Origin: an uncultured Ignavibacteriota bacterium
GTDB taxonomy: Bacteria > Bacteroidota > Ignavibacteria > UBA10030 > UBA8401
NCBI GenBank assembly: GCA_903861125.1
Contig: CAIOTF010000017.1
Coordinates: 360,757-424,756 of the forward strand
Direction: 5' to 3'
Length of the DNA stretch: 64,000 bases
The notes under the pieces are model-generated. The model searched no databases, was not told the origin of the DNA, and saw only the letters and a list, made by a program, of their open reading frames with translations. A program made the position numbers and the translations under genes. Position 1 is the first letter of the stretch; each line of letters opens with the position of its first letter. Shown here one piece after another: positions 26,173 through 35,928 of the stretch.

Positions 26173-28896
26173 TTACTTTCTTCTTTCCAATGTCATCTGA
26201 CCGGTGATCTTTTCCGTTTTGTTGCGGATATATTTCACTTCAATGACATCGCCGGGTTTATATTCTTGCAAGGCATAAGTATAATCGTAAACATTTTTGA
26301 TATCATATTTTCCAAATTTCACCAAAATGTCACCTTTCTGTAATCCCGCTTTAGATGCAGGACTATTGTCCCGGACTCCGGCAAGAAGCATGCCTTCTGC
26401 ACTTTCGGAATAATCAGGGATCGTTCCGACGAATACTCTGAACCCCTGGCGTTCGCCTTCCTGCTGTGACGATTGAGTTCTAATATAGTCAGGTCTTGAT
26501 GCTGTTGTATCAATTTCAACTATAAGTTTAGACGCATAAGATACGACTTTTGCTATACCTTCCGAGTTAATCTTATCGGCATCATCCGATGGTTTGTGGT
26601 AATCATCATGTAATCCGGTGAAGAAGAAAAGGACGGGTATATTCTCACCATAGAACGATGCGTGATCGCTGGGACCAAAACCATCTTTGACAAATTTCAG
26701 AATAAGTGATGAATCCGCATTGTATTTGGGTATCATTGTTTCCCAACGGGACGAGGTGCCTGTTCCCTGTATTGTCAGAGTTTCGTCCTTTAACCTTCCT
26801 ACCATGTCATAATTGATCATCGTTACAGCATCTTTGAGGGGAAGTTTAGGATTTTTTGTGTAATAGGCCGATCCGAGAACACCCATTTCTTCACCGGTGA
26901 AGCCGATAAAGACAACGTTTCTTTTAAGGATGTCCTTATAGTAATTTAGTTCATGTGCTGTTTCGATCACAGCCGAAGTACCAGAAGCATTATCGTCTGC
27001 ACCATTGTGTATTTCAATCTTGTCAGGAGCTTGAGATCCCGATCCAGGTCCGCCATATCCTAAGTGGTCATAATGGCCTCCAACGATCACATGCTCTGCA
27101 TTGTCATTTACTTTCAGCATACCGATCACATTGGACGTTTTCTTTTTAATTTGAACAACCTCGGAGGAGATTGTAAGGGAGAAGTTTTTCAATTCGAACG
27201 ACTGAGAAGTTTTTGTACGTACGATCCTTTTTTGTAATGAATCAATGGTAAGTTTACTTCCTTTCAGCCATTCGTTAACAACTGCGCGGGATACTGAGAG
27301 GACAGGGATACCGGCTTCGCTTGACGAATTGTCATATTTCAGTTTAATTAATGAGTCAGTTGAATCATCGTTTGAGGAAGTTACAATCAGAATTCCTTTA
27401 GCTCCTTTTTCTCTTGCCTGAAGAACTTTATACCGCAGCGCGGACTGTTTTGTGTATTTTGAATGTGGATTATCTCCATCAGGCGAGTAGCGCAGAACAA
27501 TAACAATTTTATCTTTTGCATCAATTTTCGCATAATCGTCATAGGAAGAATCAGCGGTCATTCCATAACCGGCAAAGACAACTTTTCCGGATGCAACGGC
27601 ATTTGTACTGAATGAAATCGGGATAAAATCTTTTTGCACCATATAGGACACAGGTTTTTTCTTTATTTTTGCTACCAAAGAGTTATTATTGCCAAGAGCA
27701 AGTGATTTCACGACTTCAAAACCCTGGAAATAGCTTCCATTATCACCCAATGGACTTAATCCATACTGAGCAAATTTTTCAGCAATATATTGCGCAGCCA
27801 ATTCATTTCCTTTTTCGCCTGTGCCGCGGCCTTCAAGTAAATCGGAAGCAAGATATTCAACATTTTGTTTTGCGTGATAAGCGATTGAATCTTCAATCCA
27901 ATCAGCCATGAAAATATTGAACTCATGCTGGGATTTCGCATTACGGCTTGACACAAACACCAATTTTTTTCCGTCCGGAGAGAACATTGGAAAACCGTCA
28001 AATCCAGGGGCGAAAGTTATCTGTTCAAGATGCTTTCCATTGCAATCGATTAAAAAGAGATCGAAGTTATATCCTTTGGGATCGTTGATATTACTTGCAA
28101 AAATAATTTTTTTGCCGTCCGGTGTAAAGTAGGGGCCAAAATTTGCAGCTCCGTTATGCGTGATCTGTTTTTTTCCTGTGCCGTCCGCATTGATTATAAA
28201 TAGCTCCATTTTCGAAGGTTTTACGAGTTGTTCCTTCAACAATTCTTCACCTTCTTTAATATCCAACGAATCGACAGCATGATGGGCTCGATACACGATC
28301 TGTTTACCGTCGGGAGAAAAAAATGCGCCTCCGTCGTATCCTTTATCATATGTCAACCGCCGTACGTTCGCGCCATCAGCGTCCATAACATACAGTTCCA
28401 GATCGCCGTCGCGTGATGATGTGAAGACAATGTGTTTGCCGTCAGGGGAGATAGTTGCTTCAGCATCATATCCATTAGATGCAGCAAGTTTCTTGGCTTT
28501 TGACCCGTCGGCATTAGCAATGTAGATGTCGTATGCATCGTATACTTCCCACGTATAACCTTTGGAACGATCAGCACGCGGAGGGCAGTCACTATCGTCG
28601 TCGTATGTTGAAGCATAAATTATATGCTTACCATCCGGGAAAAAATATGCACACGTTGTACGGCCTTCACCATTGCTGATTAATTTGCTGTTTGATCCGT
28701 CAACGTTCATCATGAATATTTGATCGCATTTGTATTGATCTTTGGTGGCTTGATAGATTAACTGTTTTCCATCAAAAGAAAAATATGCTTCGGCATTCGA
28801 TCCGCCGAATGTGATCTGTTTGACATTTGTAAAATGTCTCTCGGATTGAGAGATCAAAAGCAGTGTGGATAGAAGAAAAAGAAAAATTTGCTTCAT
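26173..28896 (-). CDS. Secreted TolB-propeller / M28 peptidase / PDZ fusion protein
   Basis: 907 aa from the ATG at 28896, chosen because AAAGGGG precedes it and a signal peptide (MKQIFLFLLSTLLLIS) follows; the frame runs 75 codons further up without such signals. Residues ~20-330 carry six PD40/TolB-like motifs (FSPDGKQIVYRA type). A PA-like insert (~430-560) and an M28 zinc aminopeptidase domain follow, with ligands in GGHYDHLG, GADDNASG, FTGEEMG, NYDMVGR and DDYHKPSDD. A C-terminal PDZ domain (about 815-905, PASKAGLQKGDILV) closes the protein. It should cleave N-terminal residues or peptides outside the cytoplasm. No T9SS domain is seen. Confidence 0.9.
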   Translation of the reverse strand: MKQIFLFLLSTLLLISQSERHFTNVKQITFGGSNAEAYFSFDGKQLIYQATKDQYKCDQIFMMNVDGSNSKLISNGEGRTTCAYFFPDGKHIIYASTYDDDSDCPPRADRSKGYTWEVYDAYDIYIANADGSKAKKLAASNGYDAEATISPDGKHIVFTSSRDGDLELYVMDADGANVRRLTYDKGYDGGAFFSPDGKQIVYRAHHAVDSLDIKEGEELLKEQLVKPSKMELFIINADGTGKKQITHNGAANFGPYFTPDGKKIIFASNINDPKGYNFDLFLIDCNGKHLEQITFAPGFDGFPMFSPDGKKLVFVSSRNAKSQHEFNIFMADWIEDSIAYHAKQNVEYLASDLLEGRGTGEKGNELAAQYIAEKFAQYGLSPLGDNGSYFQGFEVVKSLALGNNNSLVAKIKKKPVSYMVQKDFIPISFSTNAVASGKVVFAGYGMTADSSYDDYAKIDAKDKIVIVLRYSPDGDNPHSKYTKQSALRYKVLQAREKGAKGILIVTSSNDDSTDSLIKLKYDNSSSEAGIPVLSVSRAVVNEWLKGSKLTIDSLQKRIVRTKTSQSFELKNFSLTISSEVVQIKKKTSNVIGMLKVNDNAEHVIVGGHYDHLGYGGPGSGSQAPDKIEIHNGADDNASGTSAVIETAHELNYYKDILKRNVVFIGFTGEEMGVLGSAYYTKNPKLPLKDAVTMINYDMVGRLKDETLTIQGTGTSSRWETMIPKYNADSSLILKFVKDGFGPSDHASFYGENIPVLFFFTGLHDDYHKPSDDADKINSEGIAKVVSYASKLIVEIDTTASRPDYIRTQSSQQEGERQGFRVFVGTIPDYSESAEGMLLAGVRDNSPASKAGLQKGDILVKFGKYDIKNVYDYTYALQEYKPGDVIEVKYIRNKTEKITGQMTLERRK

Positions 28897-29032
28897 TGGT
28901 ACCCCTTTGAAATTAGCATTTGTTAAAAAGACGTCCGTAAATTTACCGATTAGTAACCGGTGATGCAAGGTTTGTCTGTTATTGGCTGAGAATAATTTGT
29001 ATATTGAGTTTGAAAATAATTTTGTATGACCT

Positions 29033-30049
29033 ATGTATAATAAATCGTTGCACCGTTTTTCAGTCATCACTGCGGTATGCACTTTCGCTTTAATTTTTAT
29101 CGGCGGATTGGTGACCAGCACTGGTTCAGGACTTTCGGTTCCGGACTGGCCGACTACGTATGGCGAAAATATGTTTACCTTTCCAGTCTATAAGTGGATT
29201 GGCGGGATCAAATTTGAACATGGACACCGACTTTTTGCTTCATTTGTAGGATTTCTAACTGTTATTTTGACGATATGGATAGCGGTGAAAGAAGATCGTC
29301 CTTTAGTTAAATGGATGAGCTATTTTGCTCTTGGAGCAGTGATCTTTCAGGGTATTTTAGGGGGACTGACGGTTCTTTTTCTTCTTCCTACTGCAATTTC
29401 AGTAGCTCATGGAATGCTTGCGCAAACATTTTTTTGTGTAGTTTCTGCGATCGCGCTGGTCACATCGCGTTGGTGGAGGGAGGAACACACGGGAATGTCA
29501 AATGACGCAACAGCATCGCTGCAATATCTATCGGTCCTCGCCGTTGCTGCAGTTTTCTTGCAATTAACATTTGGTGCATTGATGCGGCATACATATTCCG
29601 GTTTATCAATCCCGGATTTTCCGTTGGCGTATGGACAGATATTTCCATCTTTATCCAATGATGCAATTGCTTCTTATAATTATCAATTGATCATAGAGGG
29701 AATTAAGTGGACAGGAGACAAACCTGTCGCAGCGTATCAAATTTTTATTCATTTACTTCATCGGTATTGGGCATTTATAGTTGCAGGAATAATAACACTT
29801 CTGGGATTCAGACTTTTGGCATTGAAATCCCTTCCCAAATATCTTAGAAACACCGGATATCTGCTTCTATTGATTGTCACCATCCAATTTACATTAGGGA
29901 TATTTACAGTTCTGTCGCGAAAAGAATACATTACAACATCATTTCATGTTGTTATCGGTGCACTTGTTCTGGTAATTTGTGTCATAACTTCATTACGAAT
30001 TGCCCGTTTGCGCTGGCTTAACAAATATTTCGGCTACGATGAAAAATGA
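29033..30049 (+). CDS. ctaA: Heme A synthase (CtaA/COX15)
   Basis: 338 aa with eight membrane helices in two similar halves. Heme-ligand histidines are seen in EHGHRLFAS, VAHGMLAQ, HLLHRYWAF and SFHVVIGALVL, and the N-terminal GGLVTSTGSGLSVPDWP block is typical of COX15-type proteins. It oxidises heme O to heme A for aa3-type cytochrome oxidases. The cysteine pair of Bacillus CtaA is not apparent. ctaB overlaps its 3' end, so the pair is probably translationally coupled. Confidence 0.92.
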   Translation: MYNKSLHRFSVITAVCTFALIFIGGLVTSTGSGLSVPDWPTTYGENMFTFPVYKWIGGIKFEHGHRLFASFVGFLTVILTIWIAVKEDRPLVKWMSYFALGAVIFQGILGGLTVLFLLPTAISVAHGMLAQTFFCVVSAIALVTSRWWREEHTGMSNDATASLQYLSVLAVAAVFLQLTFGALMRHTYSGLSIPDFPLAYGQIFPSLSNDAIASYNYQLIIEGIKWTGDKPVAAYQIFIHLLHRYWAFIVAGIITLLGFRLLALKSLPKYLRNTGYLLLLIVTIQFTLGIFTVLSRKEYITTSFHVVIGALVLVICVITSLRIARLRWLNKYFGYDEK

Positions 30050-30965
30050 CATCTTTATGACCGCAGACGAAAAAAAAAGCAAGAGGACTCTGTCGCGGTT
30101 GATTTTAGATTTTTGGCTGTTGATGAAACCGGAATTAACATTATTGTCCGTCTTTACATCGCTGTGTTCTGCATACCTCGCAATTCAGATTCCTGCTACC
30201 TCACAACTTCTTACCTTTCCATTGCTTGCGCTTGGGACATTACTCGTTGGAGGCGGATCGGGTGCGTTGAACCAATATTTAGAGAGAGAATACGATGCAA
30301 AAATGAAACGGACGGAAAAACGTCCTGTGCCTGACGAACGTGTTTCAGCCTCCGAAGCATTAATTTTTGGTTCTTTTATTTCATTTCTCGGCGCACTTAT
30401 TCTTGCATCCATCAACTGGTTAACTGCCTTTTTAGCGATTTCTACGTTGGTTACATATATTTTTCTCTACACCCCACTGAAACGTATTTCACCTTTATCA
30501 ACAATCATCGGCGCTATTCCCGGAGCATTACCGACCTTGATCGGATGGGCAGCAATACAAAATTCACTTTCATATCAATCGCTAACGTTATTCGCAATAT
30601 TGTTTTACTGGCAAATGCCTCATTTCTATTCGATAGGGTGGCTGTATAGAAAGGATTATCTGAATGCAGGATTTCGCTTCTTAACGACGGTAGACGAAAA
30701 AGGAATAAGGGTATCACGACATATTTTACAGCATCAAATTATTCTTGTATTGGTGGGACTCACGCCTGCATTTGTAGGACTTGTTACAGTCGGATATATA
30801 CCGTTTGCGTTAATTGTTGGTCTTATTTTTCTATTTTTTGGCTGGAAATTTTCACGTCATGCCGGGAAAGAATCTTCAGGTGCCGCAGCGCGAATGTTAT
30901 TTTTCTCTTCGTTATTTTATTTACCGATCATATTTTCCGCCATGATTATATTCAAAAATCAGTGA
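30039..30965 (+). CDS. ctaB: Protoheme IX farnesyltransferase (heme O synthase)
   Basis: 308 aa from the ATG at 30039, which overlaps the ctaA stop by 11 bp; an ATG at 30057 is an alternative, and neither has a strong ribosome binding site. The UbiA-family prenyltransferase motif NQYLEREYDAKMKRTEKRP carries the Asp residues that bind Mg-diphosphate, and about eight membrane helices follow. The conserved YWQMPHFYSIGWLYRKDY block is typical of CyoE/CtaB. It farnesylates protoheme to heme O, the substrate of CtaA. Confidence 0.93.
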   Translation: MKNDIFMTADEKKSKRTLSRLILDFWLLMKPELTLLSVFTSLCSAYLAIQIPATSQLLTFPLLALGTLLVGGGSGALNQYLEREYDAKMKRTEKRPVPDERVSASEALIFGSFISFLGALILASINWLTAFLAISTLVTYIFLYTPLKRISPLSTIIGAIPGALPTLIGWAAIQNSLSYQSLTLFAILFYWQMPHFYSIGWLYRKDYLNAGFRFLTTVDEKGIRVSRHILQHQIILVLVGLTPAFVGLVTVGYIPFALIVGLIFLFFGWKFSRHAGKESSGAAARMLFFSSLFYLPIIFSAMIIFKNQ

Positions 30966-30971
30966 TAACTT

Positions 30972-31388
30972 ATGAAGTTTGAAGATCTTTCTACTGTCAA
31001 CGCTCTCCTTAATTTAATTAGTTTTCTTCTTCTTCTGGTCGGATATCGACATATCAAGGCGGGAAGAAGAGAACATCATAAAAAATTCATGATTGCGGCA
31101 TTTCTGACTTCGGGTGCTTTTTTGGTGAGTTACCTTGTCTATCATGCAAATGTAGGATCTGTTCCGTTCCGCGGAGATGGTTGGAGCAGGATTATATATT
31201 TTATAGTATTGATCTCTCACATAGTTTTAGCGGTTGTTATTGTGCCGATGGTAATGATAACGCTATATCGAGGAGTAAAAGGGAAGTTTGATCTTCATAA
31301 AACCATCGCTAAAAAAACTTTTCCGATATGGGTTTACGTTTCGATTACGGGAGTTGTAGTGTTTTTAATGCTTTATCACATCTTTTGA
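30972..31388 (+). CDS. DUF420 membrane protein (CtaM/YozB-like)
   Basis: 138 aa with four membrane helices. Conserved histidines flank the membrane segments (REHHKKFMIAAF, YLVYHANVG, ISHIVLAVV, DLHKTIAKKTFPIW, LYHIF), matching DUF420, a family found with cytochrome oxidase genes and needed for oxidase function in Staphylococcus (CtaM). It follows ctaB by 6 bp. A role in heme-copper oxidase assembly is inferred from family and context. The oxidase structural genes are outside the window. Confidence 0.82.
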   Translation: MKFEDLSTVNALLNLISFLLLLVGYRHIKAGRREHHKKFMIAAFLTSGAFLVSYLVYHANVGSVPFRGDGWSRIIYFIVLISHIVLAVVIVPMVMITLYRGVKGKFDLHKTIAKKTFPIWVYVSITGVVVFLMLYHIF

Positions 31389-31432
31389 TGTTCGTGGTCC
31401 CAAAAATCAGCGGCAAAAAAAGCTTGCAGTTT

Positions 31433-32257
31433 TTACATCTCAAAAATTATCTCGCTCACCAATCTTGTAAAATCATTCTTTACTCTATTAGCTGTCTCGG
31501 TTACTTCATTGTGAGACAATTTGGTGGGTGAAATTCCTGTTGCCATATTGGTGATACACGAAATACCAAGAATTTCCATCCCGGAATGATGCGCAAAAAT
31601 TATTTCAGGAACAGTAGACATCCCGACAGCATCGGCACCGAGTGTAGCCATCATTCTAATTTCTGCAGCAGACTCATATGTCGGACCTTTAGTCCAACAA
31701 TACACCCCTTCTTTGGTAGCTATCCCAAGCTGCTGAGCAATTGACTTCGCTTTTTTTAACAATGCAGGCGTTAATGGAGGATTTGTCCGAATATTGATAG
31801 TGTACTTAATATCTGCAGAACCAATCAGAGGATTTTCACCTGTAAGATTGATATAATCACTGATGAACATCAACGTGCCGGCGTCAAATAGCCGATTGAT
31901 ACCACCGGCCGCGTTGGTGACAATCAATTGTTTTGCACCAAGTGCTGCGGCTACACGAATCGGGTACACTACCTTCTGCACGTCATTGCTTTCATACAAA
32001 TGCACACGACCTTGAAACACAATAAGTTGCGCTGATTGTCTTCCTTTATTTTCTAATGTCCCCAAAATAATTCTGCCGGCATGTCCCTGAACAGTGGAAA
32101 TAGGATAGTGGGGGATTTCGGCGGTTGGAATTACTATAGGGTCTTTGAGAAGTTGAGCGAAATCGCCAAGGCCTGATCCCAGAACGACGGCAATCGAAGG
32201 TAAATTTTTTGCTTTTTCAGAAACATATTTTATCGTTTCTTGAAATTTTGAATTCAT
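31433..32257 (-). CDS. Purine nucleoside phosphorylase
   Basis: 274 aa, the size of trimeric (class II-type) PNPs. Motifs: VVLGSGLGDFAQLL, GHAGRIILG, the base-binding VTNAAGGINRLFDAGTLM, YCWTKGPTYESAAEIRM, GADAVGMSTVPEIIFAHH and SCITNMATG. It splits purine nucleosides with phosphate to free base and ribose-1-phosphate. It lies 52 bp downstream of a nucleoside transporter gene on the same strand, forming a salvage unit. Inosine/guanosine preference is likely for this class but cannot be read from the sequence. Confidence 0.93.
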   Translation of the reverse strand: MNSKFQETIKYVSEKAKNLPSIAVVLGSGLGDFAQLLKDPIVIPTAEIPHYPISTVQGHAGRIILGTLENKGRQSAQLIVFQGRVHLYESNDVQKVVYPIRVAAALGAKQLIVTNAAGGINRLFDAGTLMFISDYINLTGENPLIGSADIKYTINIRTNPPLTPALLKKAKSIAQQLGIATKEGVYCWTKGPTYESAAEIRMMATLGADAVGMSTVPEIIFAHHSGMEILGISCITNMATGISPTKLSHNEVTETANRVKNDFTRLVSEIIFEM

Positions 32258-32309
32258 AAAATCATCTAAAAAAATACGTCGCGAACAGATACATTATTAC
32301 GATAGTGAG

Positions 32310-33659
32310 TTAACCTACCAAAATTCCGGCTATAGTGGCTGTCATTAACGTAGAAAGAACACCCCCGAGAACGGCTCGTAACCCTAACGCAGAGATATCT
32401 TTCTTACGGTGAGGCGCTAATGGTGAAATACCACCAATCTGGATAGCAATAGATGAAAAATTGGCGAAACCGCATAATGCATATGTCGCCATCATCACTC
32501 CTTTTTCACTCATTGCACCAGTTTTAAGAAGATTTGCAAGATCGAGATATGCAACGAATTCATTTAATACAATCTTGGTACCGAGCAAACTTCCAAAATT
32601 GAAGGCATCATTCCACGGAACACCAATCGCTACAGCAACGAACTGCAAAACTGAACCAAACAGGAACTGCATAGAAAGTGTCTGCTTAAAATTTGTTTGG
32701 AGGTAAACATTCAGACCGCTTATCTCGCCGATGTAGCCTAACATTCCATTAAACATTGCGATCAATGCTATGAAAGCCAATAACATACCGCCGACATTCA
32801 AAGCAAGTTGAAGGCCGTCTGATGCTCCGGTTGCAGCAGCTTCAATGACGTTGGTAGCATTTTTTTCAACTTCCAGCTTTACGGTCCCTTTGGTAACGGG
32901 TTCTTCCGTCTCCGGATAAATAATTTTTGAAATGGCAAGTGATGCAGGGGCGGCCATGGTGCTGGCAGCCAAAAGCTGTACGGCAAACTTTAACTGGCCT
33001 TGAGCAAGCGGAATATGGTTTGCATCAGAAAAGGACTGACCGAGCATTTGAATATAACTTGCCATTACGCCGCCGGCTATCGTTGCCATGCCTCCTACCA
33101 TTATCGTGAGTACTTCAGAATTTGTCATCGTGCCGATATATGGCCGTATGAGCAACGGCGCTTCGGTTTGTCCGACAAAGATATTGGCTGTATTTGAAAG
33201 TGATTCGGCACCGCTTGTTCCAAGTAACTTCACCATCACTTTTGCCATCACTTTCACAACGGCCTGAAGTATTCCCAGATAGTAAAGAAGGGAAGTTAAA
33301 GCAGAAACAAAAATTATTGTCGGCAACACTTGGAATGCAAAAAAGAATCCAAGCGAACTGCTGCCGGAATTCACAGCCAGATTCCCAAAAACGAACTGTG
33401 CACCGACCAATGTGTAATTAAGCAGTGCGACTACTCCTGTCCCGATTCCGTCGATGATATCTTTCAGCAGACCGAGAGGCCAAAACCAGGAACGCAGCGT
33501 TGCGCTATGGATAATGAAGACTGCGAAGATAAGTTGTATACCAAATGCTTTTGCTACAAGAGGCCAATTGACCCGTTTTTTGTTGTTGGAAAAAAGGAAT
33601 GCAACTCCGATAATGAATATAACACCTAAGATTCCTCTAAGAACTGAAATGACATCCAT
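32310..33659 (-). CDS. Concentrative nucleoside transporter (NupC/CNT family)
   Basis: 449 aa with about 9-10 membrane segments. CNT family blocks are visible: FVFGNLAVNSG, NIFVGQTEAPLLIRPYIGTM, MVGGMATIAGGVMASYIQMLG and ALCGFANFSSIAIQIGGISPLAP. It imports nucleosides driven by a sodium or proton gradient across the cytoplasmic membrane. It is co-directional with the purine nucleoside phosphorylase just downstream, which supports nucleoside uptake and breakdown. Substrate range (purine versus pyrimidine) is not resolved. Confidence 0.93.
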   Translation of the reverse strand: MDVISVLRGILGVIFIIGVAFLFSNNKKRVNWPLVAKAFGIQLIFAVFIIHSATLRSWFWPLGLLKDIIDGIGTGVVALLNYTLVGAQFVFGNLAVNSGSSSLGFFFAFQVLPTIIFVSALTSLLYYLGILQAVVKVMAKVMVKLLGTSGAESLSNTANIFVGQTEAPLLIRPYIGTMTNSEVLTIMVGGMATIAGGVMASYIQMLGQSFSDANHIPLAQGQLKFAVQLLAASTMAAPASLAISKIIYPETEEPVTKGTVKLEVEKNATNVIEAAATGASDGLQLALNVGGMLLAFIALIAMFNGMLGYIGEISGLNVYLQTNFKQTLSMQFLFGSVLQFVAVAIGVPWNDAFNFGSLLGTKIVLNEFVAYLDLANLLKTGAMSEKGVMMATYALCGFANFSSIAIQIGGISPLAPHRKKDISALGLRAVLGGVLSTLMTATIAGILVG

Positions 33660-33744
33660 AAGTTTTTTATTGTTGTTGATGAATTTCTACTGCGCTAATT
33701 AACTTTTCTTACTTATGCAGCATTTGAAATTGCTTATTGAACCA

Positions 33745-34314
33745 TTAATCAGGTATGTAATGACATTTCCTGCATCGTGCTTCATAAGAATCTGCTGCTC
33801 CAACAACAACGCGATCCGCATTGGCAATTTTTCTTTGTGTTCTGTCGGCAGGATTGCCACACACCATGCAAATGGCCAGCGTCTTCGTAATGTATTCGGC
33901 AACGGATAGCAGCTGCGGCATCGGTTCAAAAGGAACGCCGCGATAATCCTGATCCAATCCGGCAACGATCACCCGTTTTCCTTCGTCAGCCAGTTTGTTG
34001 CAAATGCCAACTATGGACATATCAAAAAATTGTACCTCATCGATTCCCACTACCTGTGCATCGCCGGCCAAAGTGAGAATTTCTTCTGCTTTATCTATGA
34101 CAATCGATTCAAGTGCCTGGGTATTGTGCGAAACGATCTGGTTTGTTGAGTAACGGTTGTCGATCCTGGGTTTGAAGATGATGACTTTTTGCCGTGCGAT
34201 CTGTGCTCTGCGGAGCCGACGAATAAGTTCTTCTGTTTTTCCGCTGAACATGCATCCGGCAACAACTTCTATCCATCCGATATTTTGAGGGGCTTGCTGC
34301 TGAGTAACTTCCAT
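33745..34314 (-). CDS. tdk: Thymidine kinase
   Basis: 189 aa from the ATG at 34314; an upstream in-frame ATG at 34371 would add 19 residues not expected in the family. The P-loop is [15 protein letters not shown], the second Asp/Glu motif is [11 protein letters not shown], and the zinc site is formed by [14 protein letters not shown] and CRKCH. The lasso-loop segment follows. It phosphorylates thymidine to dTMP, completing salvage with the adjacent nucleoside transporter gene. Confidence 0.95.
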   Translation of the reverse strand: MEVTQQQAPQNIGWIEVVAGCMFSGKTEELIRRLRRAQIARQKVIIFKPRIDNRYSTNQIVSHNTQALESIVIDKAEEILTLAGDAQVVGIDEVQFFDMSIVGICNKLADEGKRVIVAGLDQDYRGVPFEPMPQLLSVAEYITKTLAICMVCGNPADRTQRKIANADRVVVGAADSYEARCRKCHYIPD

Positions 34315-34396
34315 AAAAAAAATATTTAGTTTTTCTTTCAGTGAACTACGGAAAGAATATAGAGAAAACACGTTCCAATTTCAAAGAGAAAATCTA

Positions 34397-35266
34397 TTAG
34401 GCGAGTGTAATGACTGTCAATTCAGGCGGACAATTTATACGAATGGGAAGACCTGTGAATCCGATTCCGTTGTTCACATATAAGTGTGATTGACCGATAG
34501 TGTATAATCCTGAAATATATTTTGAGAAGAGTGCGGAAAGAGAGATAGGCATATTATTAATAACGCCAAAAACAATCTGACCGCCGTGCGTATGTCCGCT
34601 GAGGGTAAGATCGATCCCGAGATCTTTTGCCTGTTCGAAAAAATATGGTTTGTGGCAAAGCATAATCTTCGGCTGATCATTCTTCGCAAAGGCCAAAGCT
34701 CTGGTCATATAATCGTTCGGATCAGCGTTTCGTCCGATATCATCGACTCCGATTAGGTTGAAAAATGAATTTCCCATTTGAATTTTGACTGCATCATTTC
34801 GAAGCAATTTCACTCCGCATCCGTCAACTTCCTTCGCCACCCGTTCAACATCCTTAGCAAAAAAATCGTGATTGCCAAGGCATCCGTAAACTCCATTCGG
34901 AGATTTTAAATTTGAAAATGCTTCCGCAAAAGGATACACTTCCTCTGTTTGACTATTCACAAAATCACCGGTCACAACGATCAAATCCGTTTCGAGACCG
35001 TTCATCATCTGAACGTATTCATTCATGTCATCCTTATTCATAAAGGTGCTGGAATGAATATCGCTCATCATACCAATAGTAAATCCTTTAAATTCATCCG
35101 GCAAATGTGGGATTGTAATTGTTTTTCGGCGTATATCGCAAATACTGTTTTCTTCCATTTCAGGAGTTGCGCCGATAAACGAATATGCAGATATTCCAAA
35201 GATTCCTTTTTGTATAAATGAGCGCCGGGACGAACTAAATGTATCGATCCGTGTGAACTTATCCAT
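34397..35266 (-). CDS. Exported metallophosphoesterase (YkuE-like)
   Basis: 289 aa. The N-terminus SSRRSFIQKGIFGISAYSF looks like a twin-arginine signal. Calcineurin-type metal-binding motifs in order: GMMSDIHSS, VVTGDFVNS, CLGNHDFF, MLCHKPYFF and LSGHTHGGQ. Members of this group hydrolyse phosphodiesters or lipid phosphates at the outer face of the membrane; the substrate here is unknown. The ATG is preceded by AAAGGAAAG. It lies 82 bp upstream of tdk on the same strand. Confidence 0.88.
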   Translation of the reverse strand: MDKFTRIDTFSSSRRSFIQKGIFGISAYSFIGATPEMEENSICDIRRKTITIPHLPDEFKGFTIGMMSDIHSSTFMNKDDMNEYVQMMNGLETDLIVVTGDFVNSQTEEVYPFAEAFSNLKSPNGVYGCLGNHDFFAKDVERVAKEVDGCGVKLLRNDAVKIQMGNSFFNLIGVDDIGRNADPNDYMTRALAFAKNDQPKIMLCHKPYFFEQAKDLGIDLTLSGHTHGGQIVFGVINNMPISLSALFSKYISGLYTIGQSHLYVNNGIGFTGLPIRINCPPELTVITLA

Positions 35267-35534
35267 TTCACTTTCCTTTCATAGGATCAAAATTTTTCAA
35301 TCGGTCCGTTGCACAACGATTCCCATATAAATCAAAGAATGCATTCATTGATCACACCCGTTCAAGAGAGAAAGTTATTCAAATTGCGTTTAGTGGAAGG
35401 GAGTAAGAGTCTTAAATGCCTTTCCTAAAGGAATTTTAAACAATATAGAAATACTTTATCTTGTTTTTTCTCATCTTTTTCGTTAATTTTATAAAGTTAC
35501 ATATTTAACTTATTTATCAATAATTAGGCAGACA

Positions 35535-35867
35535 ATGTATACGACGTTAGTTATCATTGAAATAATTATCGCAGTTCTTCTTATTCTTGTTATTCTCATG
35601 CAAAACAGCAAGGGGGGCGGTTTATCCGCTGGTTTTGGTGGTGGAAATATAGGGACTGTTTTTGGTGTCCGACGGGCATCCGATTTCCTCTCGCAAGCAA
35701 CTACGTATCTTGCAGCATCTTTCATCGTGATAGCTCTTGTTGTGAATTTGTTTTTTTTACCCGGCAAAGGTAAAACTCAGGAAAGCGTGATCCAAACCGG
35801 AAAATCGACAACACTTCCGGCGCCGGAAATACCTGTTCAAACGCAGCCGCAACAGACAAAACCATAA
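35535..35867 (+). CDS. secG: Preprotein translocase subunit SecG
   Basis: 110 aa. Two membrane helices (residues ~2-20 and ~55-75) flank the conserved LMQNSKGGGLSAGFGG loop that marks SecG. The tail is rich in Pro, Thr and Gln (QTQPQQTKP), as often found in this group. SecG assists the SecYEG channel during protein export. A hairpin directly after the gene limits read-through into the next gene. The upstream 268-bp gap holds no gene. Confidence 0.93.
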   Translation: MYTTLVIIEIIIAVLLILVILMQNSKGGGLSAGFGGGNIGTVFGVRRASDFLSQATTYLAASFIVIALVVNLFFLPGKGKTQESVIQTGKSTTLPAPEIPVQTQPQQTKP

Positions 35868-35890
35868 TTTAATTTGGTTAAAATTTTTTT

Positions 35891-35924
35891 AAGCCCATGG
35901 AGATCATTCTGTGGGCTTTTTCTT
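35891..35924 (+). terminator. Terminator after secG, abutting the next start codon
   Basis: AAGCCCA (35891-35897) pairs with TGGGCTT (35912-35918) around a 14-base loop and is followed by TTTCTTT. The hairpin contains a GTG at 35911 that lies in frame with the next gene, whose preferred start is 11 bases after the stem. Confidence 0.7.
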
Positions 35925-35928
35925 TACC

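Noticed and set aside
28897..29121. N-terminal extension of the M28 peptidase
   Set aside because: The 75 extra residues lack a signal peptide and would run antisense into ctaA; the ATG at 28896 has AAAGGGG and a signal peptide.
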